From contig CP030277.1 in assembly GCA_003330885.1 (NCBI GenBank), positions 1,426,001-1,490,000 of the forward strand: a stretch of DNA of 64,000 nucleotides, given 5' to 3'. Every line of letters starts with the position of its first letter. Position 1 is the first letter of the stretch. The position numbers were made by a program, and so were the translations under genes. Positions 32,901 through 35,934 of the stretch are shown here, piece by piece. The stretch comes from Rhodobiaceae bacterium. Lineage in GTDB: Bacteria; Pseudomonadota; Alphaproteobacteria; Parvibaculales; Parvibaculaceae. A model generated the notes under the pieces. It was not told the DNA's origin. It saw nothing but the letters and a program-made list of their open reading frames with translations, and did no database searches.

Positions 32901-33704
32901 GTCTGTGTCACCTCGGGCCAACGCCTCATCTGCTTCATAGGCGGTGGCTGTAAAGGCGATTGCATCGCCGATTGTTCCTGCATGCCGTAGCGCTTCAACA
33001 CCGAGGCCAAATGCGAGAATGTTCTTGATAGACGACCCAGAACCGGGACCACGAAGGTCAGGGTCATATGCATCGACATCAGAGAAATCGAAATGCATAG
33101 TCCGCCACTCAGTGGGAATAGAGGCTATTACCCTAGGGTCTGGATGGTTTAGCAGTCCTGTTACAAGCGACTTGTATGTTTCCTTTGGCAATCTTCCTTC
33201 AAGAAGTTCTGATCCCAGGTACCCATATATACCTTGATAGGGCTTGTCGATTTCTGGACGACTCGCGAGATTGATATCAAAATAGTTGGTTAGTTTTTGC
33301 TCACCCGATGCGAGTATGTATTTGTTATCACCGAGGTATTGGTAGCCAGTATCATCCGCATTCCTGAAGTTGATGTAATGCCTGATCGAAGCATCACCAG
33401 CGCCATCTTGCGTTCCAACTACATACGTTTTGCCTTGATTGGCAGGATCCGCATTGACGTCTGCTAAAGTAAATTCTGGTATCTCAATTAGGTGGCCTGC
33501 ATTTGCACCTGCACCAGTTGTGTTGCTGTCCAGCCAGGCTGTGAACTCCACCTGATGCGGACCTAACAGAGCTTCGTCTATCACGACAGAAGTGATGACA
33601 ACCTTATCTCCAGCGTCAAACAGAGTATCCCATGCGTGCACGCCCCCCGCTGCATGAAGCTGGGACAAAAGGTTGTTATCGACGATGACCAACTTTTCAC
33701 TCAT
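11910..33704 (-). CDS. Giant RTX protein (7264 residues), putative acylated type I-secreted toxin
   Basis: One uninterrupted 21.8-kb frame. Order of parts: a PIN-like domain (residues 1-145); hydrophobic/glycine-rich helices (about 270-345 and 735-975); five blocks of GGxGxDxUx calcium-binding nonapeptides (nt 30085-28585, 28260-27380, 26035-23815, 22270-19095, 16605-14600); two haemolysin-type Ca-binding-related domains after the first two blocks; an FG-GAP-like repeat block; a poly-glycine linker; three FrpC-like modules (LDLDADGIE type); two cadherin/Ig-like arrays; and a roughly 100-residue tail that should hold the uncleaved type I secretion signal. There is no Sec signal peptide, as expected. 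Exporter genes lie downstream and a HlyC homologue lies upstream in opposite orientation. The ATG overlaps the end of the preceding small gene in ATGAGTGA. Alternatives are a surface adhesin (cadherin-like arrays favour this) or a bifunctional cytolysin; HlyC and the hydrophobic helices favour the latter. Confidence 0.95.
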   Translation of the reverse strand: MSEKLVIVDNNLLSQLHAAGGVHAWDTLFDAGDKVVITSVVIDEALLGPHQVEFTAWLDSNTTGAGANAGHLIEIPEFTLADVNADPANQGKTYVVGTQDGAGDASIRHYINFRNADDTGYQYLGDNKYILASGEQKLTNYFDINLASRPEIDKPYQGIYGYLGSELLEGRLPKETYKSLVTGLLNHPDPRVIASIPTEWRTMHFDFSDVDAYDPDLRGPGSGSSIKNILAFGLGVEALRHAGTIGDAIAFTATAYEADEALARGDTDAAQKIWAGYFGDLIAGAAGGVVGTAAGARVLALAPTVARVLGFVPHPVPKLASFALLGISALAGGIIAGARGREVAEHVMQRIQERRANGEVVTGAEIADLARDYLITNGLYADGVALENSPDAVEKTLGLSLVDLAPTKEQLENMARMGLAAYDLDVTGVDVNALQDPTVSYDPVTNMDVATFTDETGDTRLIVQVDRTNGLTFVDYGQNGLLTQQLVYTHTGQLTSATVYEQVGTGRRVYDYELNQSGQVTRLVISRENGDVIHDLSEADGTLEGRVYVLGADQSNLGDLLEAAGLVQGADTYEIHDAQDGKKKLFISEAFALVKKDIGSALKNSVDGPGTPSDGLYHYQNGTVIKKGQTVSVDGQSFELSQLKGAVESSLDYYGSLLKQGDVVQRWFKDGKVEFTSSNGNTFTLRRGQDPDGTEFVEKIVYVGGKDSGDIVSSKIRDEDGDGDITLEDEGDEIAAKENNGPLITGGQIGAAFGSALGNYLATTVDGGIFADLAIEGTTRATLTAIGDSFDIYDDDLADRTFGESVELAFQNFDARLTAEVVKVGVGKASSFIAGEIIGGRSFAADLGRVAATSYLSDVLSDVAVEAFDALGAQQVVKFLGGTANGTVDLDFDFTNLAGAVGGFLGGQLGNAIVDAPNTAEGQLVSSATAAVVGIVVKSVASSAGLLVGTFASIAVPFVGALIGVVLGNALGSLLNDEDFPRAVAGLSVDGDGKLYRSSLVPVDGMDPNVIVPMVDAIVNSMNALSEGFGPDAGLVLDPSQNGSFGALGYIATAGYRGRGKGFTAALFGDTDETGIGIGWNQGGGFDINDFESVAEYLIFGAVERGWVQGADAIGNRVFHYTEWSTLDELTTNLQIAKDYRSYLENQGVIDALIDAAPESAFAKGWALTLAQAIAFGFTDEFAYHVRVDAADDAAMADRRTDEAGVPVVTGTEFNDEFLNTRIGETYRGLDGNDMFVAGRGGSRFEGGDGVDTVSYRNATTNVWASLSAGGLYGGADGDQYSAIERLIGGNYADRLWGDDQNNLIAGLDGNDRLFGEAGDDHLEGGKGADRLDGGEGIDVASYITSAEGVAVSLGDDGAETFGQGGDAAGDRLTNIEQIIGTHFSDVLTGNSVDNILSGESGNDFIEGGAGADTLIGGQGTDFLVYRSSDAGVSVNLEAGTASGGHAEGDRFAAFEGIIGSSFGDTLVGDAGVNLIEGGAGADYIDGGAGNDAVSYAESDEGVELDFVNNIFRGGDAEGDVLLNIENVIASNFDDKITVQGDAIVLAGDGDDLITAYGGNTRIDGGAGFDRATFENFDNAAYFTGLQRGEIELMFGGDLLNQYNAVVAGTPLDIANLDGRYQVELHSIEWMRATNFSDIIDFDDIDQYVLGGGGDDIFLGKDGADRFMGETGNDMLHGGEGADHLDGGVGNDTLSGQVGSDTYYFGYGDGVDTIMESSSVAELDVLEFKQGVRPEDISVELIGADLRISLTGTSDTITIKDWTDAKQSVERLRFAETSQTVNISAWPALWFSEFFNGDPNHFRWAGEIGVSDAGTNSNGLGRADLFFGTAGDDVVSGAGGDDVILGLGGNDTLEGGVGDDTLSGGAGDDTLRGGAGDDVLIGGTGTTAFDGGEGVDTADFSHQDHGVTVSLTAGGGGSDTFTDVENIVGTDFDDSLTGDIGDNVLDGGAGTDSLFGEGGDDVLLGSGGADAYHGGEGTDTVSYEAAQAGVTVNLASGGSGGAAAGDTYESIERVSGSTFADSLTGDDAANILVGNDGDDALIGAGGDDTLRGGAGADHLDGGEGYDTADYSDAKRGVSVDLSTGIGDAGEVSDGVVRTGAGDDVFSFGVGTGAATLIDAGGIDTVEFGLGVLPADIRVTSDGSDLLISIEGTDNVLTVKDGAGSFSAIEKFRFLQTDQTFDVTGWQLSNVGNFFADGHDQVGFGAASKVIDAFSPTTGWSTQNVYPRMLADVNGDGRADIVGFSSVGVYSALADANGQFSAAYLSLSGFSAGGWPSQDQYPRMLGDINGDGIDDVVGFASDGVYASLGNASGQFSAPYLSLSGFSTGGWPSQDQYPRMLGDVNGDSIADVVGFYSDGVYVSLGNANGNFSSSVFVGHTGFVDPAYGWTSQDVTPRQVADVDGDGRADIVGFRNDGVYVALGQTDGTFGASFAAHAGFGGVAYGWTSQDAAPRRVADVNGDGRADIVGFRNDGVWVAEGQADGTFGAAHYSYADLVANSGWLTDDAYHRTVEDVNGDGLADLVGFGTDGVYVALNEGGSATPGQADPSAIDVSGDSGAVLDSLNSIERVVGSAYADTLSGDAGANTLEGAAGDDLLDGRDGNDTLHGGDGDDRLLGGAGADVLDGGDGTDTADYSAATSRVAVDLIHGNTDTGIDGAAYGASEAVGDTLSGVENVVGSDFADSLTGDDGENRLDGGAGDDWLNGRAGDDVLEGGAGNDALSGGAGDDILVGGAGADSLDGGDGVDIASYQDAGQSVRVDLADSANNTGDATGDTYVSIEAVRGSEFGDELTGDASANSLHGLGGDDVLSGAAGDDDLRGGGGDDLLQGDAGNDDLYGGLGNDDIRGGEGQDELYGGSGADRLAGGLGNDELYGGADDDSLEGGEGADELYGGSGNDDIAGEAGDDRLYGDGGNDDLTGGDGNDLLVGGAGADTLAGDDGVDELFGGADDDTLDGGFGDDQLYGGMGDDWLHGGAGADTLVGGDGTDMADYGGTANGLTASLATPAANTGDASGDTYQSIEGLAGSTHDDQLSGNDEDNTLIGRAGDDILDGGLGDDLLIGGAGADTLDGGIGSDTASYLNAESDVSVDLGAGIGTEGEALGDTLTSIENLVGSQFFDTLRGDDADNRIEGLGGDDRLYGGAGNDYLDGGSYADRLYGGAGDDELHGGSGQDRLLGGDGNDQLLGGDHNDTLTGDAGNDTLDGGYGNDTLDGGAGDDVLAGGVGDDTLTAGEGDDDLSGGEGDDVLVGGEGHDDLSGGEGTDFLNAGIGNDSLEGGAGDDTLIGLEGNDVYRFGYGGGTDIVYESTSIDGQVELGGGVDTLNFDNSVDPAGVIATFEGNDLVFALKGSTDSIRLVNWALADQKIEKVAFDKGSVVYDISTWTHQTIIDQFDGELNLVPVATADTVMGGMTDFTSGEVISTTTDIVVNGQTITISTFGGIPINANATFYFTSYDLLKNDHDPDGDQIWFSGIDTPAEGTLTHLGILSDNVTAQFAQSNYTSAELASDYYRYEVSFETNVGWWGDFTLDAGTLTYHVTDGGATSTGQANLQTVYSNPLVFNLGGGGGDFGVGDLTGLGGGLNLNLGGGGGGGGGLGGLGGGGGGGGKPIVLDLDADGIEVTSPEDGVDFFDFDGDGTADPSAWVAPDDALLVFDKDVDGLIAAADEVSFISYVDGAQTDLEGLRYFDSNNDGLLDASDSEFAKFSLWQDVNTNGIVDAGEMYSLAAAGIASLSLTSDEQLRFLGESGSFGYGTVTWTDGTTTVFSDTYFNSQGIFPKVVPVEGGAQFVGFNNSVLTEFRILSLAEDAFFDVSAEGWDGVWGASGNDTLLGGEGASLIAGGAGDDDIYGDDGFDSLDGGLGDDSLYGGADDDYLVGGAGEDTLHGGQDNDVLDGGAGNDTLYGGLGDDQLTGGEGGDYLDGGDGADTASYEDSAEGVTVDLWTGVGTTGDAAGDLLRDVENVVGSNHNDLIWGGTGVNSLYGGAGNDNLVSGALATVLDGGDGIDWANYTRSTSAVDVNLATGDVSGGYAEGDTLVSIEYVWGSNYGDVLRGDDGANNLGGYGGDDILYGGAGDDILQGNIGNDVLFGGAGADVLNGEDGIDTASYSDATSRVAVDLVHGNTHTGVDGAVYGGSEAEGDELQNIENVTGSAFDDSLTGDAVDNRLEGGDGDDWLNGREGDDVLVGGSGADRLAGGDGSDTADYSTSAEGVTVSFYSNLGYFGDAAGDSFTSVENVIGSGYDDEFYGNAAANSFDGGEGIDRVRYDLSSVAVNVDLNLGVGTTGDAQGDTYTNIENVVGSQLHDSITGSNSANIIHGLDGDDGISANGGDDIVYGGAGNDTLWGHGGNDWLQGDEGNDTLVGHAGDDVFLGGAGDDNIDGGEGVDLVRYHYASSAVTVNLAAGIASGGEGNDVLVGIEAIYASAFGDTLHGDAEANIIWGYDGNDTATGGAGGDTLYGQDGDDSLFGEGGADILVGGEGSDSFRGGEGADHIHGDAGGDIAWYDDSSTGVTVDLSLTTAQAGGTAEGDLLFDIENLGGSNHEDTLTGDENANVIVGLAGDDVINGAGGADTLYGNEGSDVLQGGLGGDDLRGGEGADTLDGGEGSDTASYHSSTAAVRVDLATRIAMGGDAAGDVLIDIENLTGSDHADFLAGDDAANTLSGGAGDDALYGADGADSLIGGAGDDVLIGQAGADAIDGGDGVDTIGFGYSSQAVDVNLTTGVGSGGSAAGDTYVNIENVSGSAFADTLTGNSSDNMLRGFAGNDVLAGAGGADVLDGGVGIDTASYATAGAGVNADLALGSGTLGDAFGDVFLSVENLIGSSFGDVLTGDAGVNVISGGDGDDTIGGGAGDDVLDGGLGHDTAVFSGAFADYIVSMSGSAGTVAGASGIASLSNFEVLAFTDLSIALGGLNTAPVLVSEISDHTTLIDTPLTIDVSSQFVDVDTGDTINLTATMADGGALPAWLSFDPATGTFSGTPVYADMGVYSVRVSATDASGAVTNANFSLDIQRPNTAPTVANAILAQSVDEDSSLNFVVPTNTFQDTDQGEVLTYSASLADGSDLPTWLTFDSATGTFSGTPENGDVGALSVRVTATDQYSEMADAVFALTVENTNDAPTAADQSIMVNEGDSIQIDLATLTADIDGDALTYSVAVGPDVGSASISGSVLTYTSIVGGYGMRPITYSVSDGQGGTASAVVTFGVNDINIAPTFAAVGGAVDEGQSISIDLSAYAADLDGDSLTYTLTGGPSVGSASINGSTLTYNSVVGGYGSQILGISVSDGNGGTAYNTASININNVNFAPTAAGYSGTVNEGQSFTVHLPSLTSDIDGDALTYSITSAPAAGSASISNGVLTYQSAHGSPGNYNIGYTVSDGQGGTASANINANILDINYAPTAVNDHSAYSHYFFISAVSISGLLANDTDPDGDALTITGFSNFSNVNSVQFSPDVADMITFNSNVGLASHSGSFSYTVTDGRGYYSTATYSYSFTYTPLPPPSKPIVLDLDADGIELVDADESNIFFDLNGDGVDENTDWVGADDALLVYDANADGVVNDANEVSFVGYLEGARTDLEGLRAFDTNGDGVLDGADAEFGSFKIWQDANQNGVSDAGELVDLTTAGIASISLTSDEIVRLVGDSVSFGVGAYQRTDGTEGIFSDTGFAQAGDNQYITNVDGFTASADQSGYFGADGATRLNASLDYVLNQQYQNGGFGDGVILGDAGVNVLTGTDGSDSFHGGAGADIIDGGAGSDMARYDGSNAAVQVDLTTGTASGGDAAGDILSSIEELHGSSFNDTLIGNMAGNALSGGAGDDLIYGGAGDDTLHGGAGDDTLLGQAGADAIDGGSGSDTVNYVGSAAAVSVDLASGVGTGGDAEGDVFTSVENVQGTEYADTITGNEDVNVLRGYDGDDLLDGGTGADVLDGGAGVDTASYAGSSEAVTVDLQTGIGSGGDAEGDVLTGIENLVGTEQETDWLYGDVSNNIVSGLAGNDVLYGRAGDDVLYGGDGLDLLFGNEGADILDGGDGYDAVSYQTATSGVAVDLGTGIGSAGEATGDTLISIERAYGSAYSDTIVGGAGMNELWGEGGNDSLQGGLGDDYLSGGAGADILDGGDGVDTVRYGTSQSGVTINLFLASAQSDGDAEGDILSNIENVFGSNHADTISGDNSANTLWGYGGIDLIHGNGGDDVLYGQDGADTLVGQGGADVLDGGAGSDMASYYGSGSAVTINLASGQAIGGTATGDALISIENLQGSNHDDSLTGDAGNNVLLGIAGDDILEGAAGADTLDGGEGTDTASYEGSTAGVSVDLELNIAAGGDAEGDILTSIENLTGSDYADVLTGDAGDNEIFGGAGDDTLSGGGGTDAMNGGDGTDTVLFDGSFEDHSVLMNGTVGTVTSASGSTTLIDVETLIFSDRTINLNNTNNAPIALVPIADQTALIDEPLTLDISSFVTDVDIGDTLTFAATLADGSPLPSWMSVDAVTGALTGTAALADMGTLTIKITAMDAAGASAEADFNLDVSRTNVAPIVANNIAAQVVDEDSPFVLTVPSNTFQDNDQGEVLTYSASLEDGSALPTWLMFDPATGTFSGTPANGDVGSLSVKVTATDQFSEAAEASFALTVLNTNDAPTTVNDARTVNEGQAFTIDLAGLAADVDGDALTYTITSGPAVGVASIVGSVLTYTSTIGTSGNHDIGYLVSDGNGGTAAAVVTATVNNINFAPTAGNSGVTIDEGQGFTVDLSTLTSDLDGDSLTYTIASGPAVGSASISGAVLSFSAPIGSSGAHNMTYTVSDGQGGTANGIVTATINDVNFAPTAGNSSRTVNEGQSFSINLATLVSDLDGDALTYSINSGPAAGSASISGTTLTYTSVNGQPGNYNIGYTVSDGQGGTANANISANIIDLNYAPTAGNNSISFAADYVTLYPYITYADLMSNDTDPDGDVLSIISYSNFVGISAVNYAAASTSPLVYPERVVATLNDATVAQTVSFDYTVSDGHGHTSTATVSINYTPAPPIVISKPIAFDLDGDGLELVDADESDIFFDLNGDGEADATGWVDSDDALLAYDKNDDGLITDHDEVSFVGYKEGARTDLEGLRAFDTNGDGVLDASDSEFGAFNVWQDVNQNGVTDAGELRSLAAVGIASITLTSDETVRVAGDNVSFGIGQYTRTDGTSGNFSDTGFGTGQGLSSLTNDLNSVSDDSGLIVGGNVRELTASLDDVLDGHFRSSLVASTDVDVSSQTNETHNIASLVSAMASFDPKAAGDTQIGGAQEENQNATLAAWVG
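12205..12707 (-). other. FrpC-like Ca-dependent module 3 in RTX protein
   Basis: Begins SKPIAFDLDGDGLEL and continues with EF-hand-like DxDxDG loops (FFDLNGDGEAD, DKNDDGLITDHDE, DTNGDGVLDASD, DVNQNGVTDAGE). This matches the self-processing module of Neisseria FrpC, where an Asp-Pro bond just before the LALDLDGDG segment is cut. Here the residue before Pro is Lys, so classical cleavage is not expected. Confidence 0.75.
12712..14490 (-). repeat. Cadherin/Ig-like array 2 in RTX protein
   Basis: Two dystroglycan-type putative Ig repeats (motif GTFSGTP and relatives) are followed by about four repeats with NxAPTxxNxxxxVNEGQ starts and VSDGQGGTA ends, and a final NDTDPDGD domain. The same order occurs in array 1 at 17245-18995. 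Confidence 0.75.
14600..16605 (-). repeat. RTX nonapeptide block E
   Basis: Dense GGxGxDxUx repeats (GGAGDDLIYGGAGDDTLHGG style) alternate with SYxGSxAAVxVDLxxGxGxGGDAEGD spacers about 60-75 residues apart. They are expected to fold into calcium-loaded beta rolls after secretion. Confidence 0.85.
16745..17240 (-). other. FrpC-like Ca-dependent module 2 in RTX protein
   Basis: Begins SKPIVLDLDADGIEL and carries the same series of acidic calcium-type loops as module 3, ending FSDTGF. Lys precedes the Pro at the position of the FrpC scissile Asp. Confidence 0.75.
17245..18995 (-). repeat. Cadherin/Ig-like array 1 in RTX protein
   Basis: Two dystroglycan-type repeats with GTFSGTP are followed by about four VNEGQ...VSDGQGGTA repeats and a closing NDTDPDGD domain. 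It is homologous, repeat by repeat, to array 2 at 12712-14490. Confidence 0.75.
19095..22270 (-). repeat. RTX nonapeptide block D
   Basis: The longest RTX block (about 3.2 kb), with many GGxGxDxUx clusters separated by regular ATxxVDLxTGxGxxGDAxGD spacers ending in IENVxGS. It starts right after FrpC-like module 1. Confidence 0.85.
22400..22898 (-). other. FrpC-like Ca-dependent module 1 in RTX protein
   Basis: Begins GKPIVLDLDADGIEV directly after the poly-glycine linker. Acidic loops FFDFDGDGTAD, DKDVDGLIAAADE, DSNNDGLLDASD and DVNTNGIVDAGE follow. Lys occupies the FrpC scissile Asp position. Confidence 0.75.
22899..23035 (-). repeat. Poly-glycine linker in RTX protein
   Basis: About 45 residues made almost only of Gly with a few Leu, Asp, Asn and Phe, including runs of eight or more Gly. 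On the plus strand it appears as ccg/cca runs. It joins the third haemolysin-related domain to FrpC-like module 1 and is likely a flexible or extended spacer. Confidence 0.85.
23815..26035 (-). repeat. RTX nonapeptide block C
   Basis: Contains an unusually uniform stretch (about 24900-25330) in which GGxGNDDLYGG-type units follow each other with few spacers. It ends in a haemolysin-type Ca-binding-related segment (DVYRFGYGGGTDIVYES) that continues to about 23560. Confidence 0.85.
26090..27100 (-). repeat. FG-GAP/VCBS-like repeat block in RTX protein
   Basis: Six to seven repeats of about 50 residues, each with a DVNGDGxADIVGF calcium-type loop followed by a GVYVALGxxxGxF strand pair. These resemble the FG-GAP/VCBS repeats that build beta propellers such as integrin alpha chains. 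A closed propeller inserted between RTX blocks B and C would be a natural ligand-binding element (inference). Confidence 0.75.
27380..28260 (-). repeat. RTX nonapeptide block B
   Basis: GGxGDDTLxGG units and spacer repeats, flanked on both sides by haemolysin-type Ca-binding-related domains (IKDWTDAKQSVERLRFAET before it, VKDGAGSFSAIEKFRFLQT after it). Confidence 0.85.
28585..30085 (-). repeat. RTX nonapeptide block A
   Basis: First calcium-binding repeat block, beginning TGTEFNDEFLNTRIGE and ending with DTYYFGYGDGVDTIMESSS. Less regular than the later blocks. Confidence 0.8.
30780..31490 (-). other. Hydrophobic glycine-zipper region of RTX protein
   Basis: Residues about 738-975. Several hydrophobic segments have small residues spaced by three or four (TGGQIGAAFGSALGNYL, LAGAVGGFLGGQLGNAIV, VGALIGVVLGNALGSLL). 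This is the glycine-zipper pattern of membrane-inserting helices and occupies the position of the pore-forming region in RTX cytolysins. A shorter similar stretch lies at residues about 270-345 (nt 32680-32890). Confidence 0.6.
33270..33704 (-). other. PIN-like (VapC-type nuclease fold) N-terminal domain of RTX protein
   Basis: Residues 1-145 show the order of PIN-domain motifs: a strand ending in Asp (KLVIVDNNLLSQL, D9), a strand and helix with Glu (VVITSVVIDEALL, E44), GDASI with D104, and YLGDNKYI with D126. PIN nucleases bind Mg/Mn through such a quartet. The match was made by eye; no profile search was run. Confidence 0.45.
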
Positions 33705-34134
33705 AGGTCACCCAATCGTCTTCACATACGGAGTTTTTTTTCAGCAAGTCGGCTCGAAGTTGCGGATCCTCGACGCCAGAATACCGATCGTTGGCGAGAT
33801 CACGCATAACGGAAATCGCGGTGCTAGCTGCGTTGGTTCGGCGACCCTGCTCGCGGCGCATTACAAAATCATATTTTGTGCGCATATACTCTGTGAACAT
33901 CATCAACAAATACGACTCTCGTGGAGGTATCTGTTCATTTGGCTTCGCGCTAGCATATGCTGCCCAAACCTCTGGTCTGGCAGCACTATCTCTCACAATA
34001 GCCAGCACCATATTCACCGGCGCCGGCGCTATAGTCTTCCGCAACTCGGAGCTGGATCTGTTCTCAGGCTTGTATGCCAAAACTTCCTTGACCCACGGAT
34101 ATTCCAGCATTTCCGGATATTTCAGCTCAGCCAC
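33697..34134 (-). CDS. Unrecognised 145-residue protein translationally coupled to the RTX gene
   Basis: I do not recognise this protein. It is soluble, mostly helical in character and ends in an acidic segment (VCEDDWVTYE). There is no signal peptide or TM helix. It starts at GTG 34134 behind a strong ribosome binding site (GGGAGGGGTGAG, 5 nt spacing), and its stop overlaps the RTX start by 8 nt (ATGAGTGA), so translation of the giant protein should depend on it. It is the first gene of the RTX operon and faces hlyC across a shared promoter region. Candidate roles are a cytosolic chaperone or an antidote for the PIN-like domain; small genes overlapping a PIN toxin start are typical of antitoxins, but this sequence has no recognisable antitoxin DNA-binding motif. 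Confidence 0.8.
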   Translation of the reverse strand: MAELKYPEMLEYPWVKEVLAYKPENRSSSELRKTIAPAPVNMVLAIVRDSAARPEVWAAYASAKPNEQIPPRESYLLMMFTEYMRTKYDFVMRREQGRRTNAASTAISVMRDLANDRYSGVEDPQLRADLLKKNSVCEDDWVTYE

Positions 34135-34449
34135 AGACTCACCCCTCCCCCATTGAGCGCCCGTCGCAAGCGAGTGCCCACCTCAAGGTGCGTTGCATCC
34201 ATCAGACGCACACGCTCTTGAAACAAAGCTTGCGTTTCACGACCAAGACACTTCAAGTAACAATTCTAACGCTACAGAAATTAGGTGTGGATAAGTCTGA
34301 GCACGGAAGATCAAAAGCAAACCCTACGATCTACCATGCACCAAAAATACACCATGATTCACGCAACGCGGGAAACAGGTCGCTGGCCACACGTTTTCCG
34401 AACGGGCATAAATAGACAAAAAATTGAAGAGACAATAGGGAACAAAGTC
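34135..34449. promoter_or_regulatory. Divergent control region between RTX operon and hlyC-like gene
   Basis: 315 bp without a gene, between the small coupled gene (minus) and the HlyC homologue (plus). It must hold both promoters; no convincing -35/-10 pair stands out. An inverted repeat TGAAAC-N9-GTTTCA at 34219-34239 is a possible operator. Confidence 0.5.
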
Positions 34450-34968
34450 ATGAGTGAGTCGGACACAAAACAATCACCAGAAGCACCTAGCAAAGGTGTG
34501 CCCACGGTCTCGGACATATTTGGTCAGGCCGTCTGGTTGATGACCCAATCGCCCGCCCACCGGAACTTTTTCCTCTCGGACCTGGAATGGATGGTGATGC
34601 CGCCGCTGCTCGCACGCCAATTCCGCATCTTTCCAGGTAAAAACCAACCCATTGGCATTGCCCTCTGGGCGAGCCTCACCGAAGAAGCAGAAAACCGCCT
34701 GATGAGCGGGAATGTGCGCTTGGCACCCCAGGACTGGAATGCGGGCGATCGCCTGTGGCTGGTAGAACTGCTCGCGCCCTTCGGCCATCAGGATGTGATG
34801 CTGGCGGACCTTCAGAACACCATCTTTGCTGGCAAAAAATTTAAGATGCACCGCACCGTGAACGGTGTGCGCGAAGTCGCCACGCTCGAAGGCGCCAAGC
34901 CAGGCGCGCCCGTCGCCGCTCCCACGGTAGCTACCGGCGAAAACGGTGAGGCGCCTGCCGCGAACTAG
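34450..34968 (+). CDS. hlyC: RTX toxin-activating lysine acyltransferase (HlyC family)
   Basis: A 172-residue protein matching HlyC along its length: VSDIFGQAVWLMTQSPAHRN aligns with the HlyC N-terminus, then QFRIF, ALWASLTEE, DWNAGDRLWLVELLAPFG and the C-terminal KMHRTV segment. HlyC enzymes transfer fatty acyl groups from acyl carrier protein to internal lysines of RTX toxins before export. The catalytic His is present (H37 in SPAHR). The residue equivalent to HlyC Asp92 (WFIDWIAPFG) appears as Glu106, a conservative change. The ATG at 34450 is preferred; an upstream in-frame extension to 34285 is unlike the family. It is encoded opposite to the RTX operon, whereas in classical operons hlyC precedes hlyA on the same strand. 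A 30-residue Ala/Pro-rich tail is extra. Confidence 0.9.
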   Translation: MSESDTKQSPEAPSKGVPTVSDIFGQAVWLMTQSPAHRNFFLSDLEWMVMPPLLARQFRIFPGKNQPIGIALWASLTEEAENRLMSGNVRLAPQDWNAGDRLWLVELLAPFGHQDVMLADLQNTIFAGKKFKMHRTVNGVREVATLEGAKPGAPVAAPTVATGENGEAPAAN

Positions 34969-35073
34969 ACGCGGTTGCAGACAAAAGAGCGTACGATAGC
35001 TCCTCCAGCGTGGCATCTCTCACCAGGACCGATAGTATTATGTGATCGGCCTTTTTAAATGTGAGAAACACGC

Positions 35074-35934
35074 ATGACATCACGAACTTCGCACCCTGCC
35101 CTCCAGCCGGGCGGGACCGCCGTCATCACTGGTGGCGCCAACGGCATCGGTCTAGCAGCCGGTATTCAATACGCCTCCATGGGCATGAATGTGCTCGTCG
35201 CCGACCGAGACGCTGATCAGCTTAAAGTGGCCGAAGAGGCTCTGCAGGCTGCTGCAGCGAACGGCGCCAAAACCATGGGCCGCACCTGCGATGTAAGTAT
35301 CGCGGCAGAGGTCACCGCCCTCGCACAGATCGCGAAGGAAACATTCGGCGACGTGTCCGTCCTCATGAACAATGCCGGCGCCGGCATGAACCCCGGCAAG
35401 CCCTGGGAAAACGCTGACGGCTGGAAGAAGCTATTGGACGTCAATCTATGGGGCGTCATCCACGGCGTGCAGGCATTTGTGCCCGCCATGCTCGAAACAG
35501 GAAAACCAGGCCTGGTGATCAATACGGGATCGAAACAGGGCATCACCCGCCCACCCGGAAACTCGGCCTACAATCTCTCAAAAGCAGGTGTCATTGCCTT
35601 CACGGAGTCGCTCGCTCATGAGCTGCGGCAGATCGAAGGCTGCGCGCTTACCGCTCACCTTCTCGTGCCCGGCTTTACCTATACCGGCATGATCTCACAA
35701 TTCCTCCCGGAAAAGCCGGACGCCGCCTGGACATCTGAGCAGGTCGTCGACTTCATGTTTCAGAGCCTTGAGACGAACGACTTCTACATTCTCTGTCCAG
35801 ACAATGACGTCACCCGCGAGATGGACGAGCGCCGGATCCAATGGAACGCAGATGATCTCATCAAAAACCGCCCGGCCCTCTCCAGATGGCATGCCGATTA
35901 CGCGGACGCTTTCGCAGACTTCGTGAAAAGCTAG
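35074..35934 (+). CDS. Short-chain dehydrogenase/reductase (SDR)
   Basis: Classical-type SDR of 286 residues. The Rossmann glycine motif is TGGANGIG (about residues 16-23), with NNAG, the catalytic Ser region (NTGSKQG) and YNLSK (Tyr-x3-Lys). The C-terminal part is slightly longer than a 250-residue SDR and includes DFYILCPDNDVTREMD, shared with the SDR encoded at 43733 (YIFTHPDMR) and typical of SDRs from fatty-acid- or steroid-using alphaproteobacteria. The substrate is unknown. It follows hlyC on the same strand after about 105 nt but need not be co-transcribed. Confidence 0.92.
   Translation: MTSRTSHPALQPGGTAVITGGANGIGLAAGIQYASMGMNVLVADRDADQLKVAEEALQAAAANGAKTMGRTCDVSIAAEVTALAQIAKETFGDVSVLMNNAGAGMNPGKPWENADGWKKLLDVNLWGVIHGVQAFVPAMLETGKPGLVINTGSKQGITRPPGNSAYNLSKAGVIAFTESLAHELRQIEGCALTAHLLVPGFTYTGMISQFLPEKPDAAWTSEQVVDFMFQSLETNDFYILCPDNDVTREMDERRIQWNADDLIKNRPALSRWHADYADAFADFVKS

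Noticed and set aside
11910..33704. Many open frames of 60-200 codons on the opposite strand and in other frames of the giant RTX gene
   Set aside because: They arise from the repetitive, biased codon pattern of glycine/aspartate repeats, lack ribosome binding sites and show no family features.
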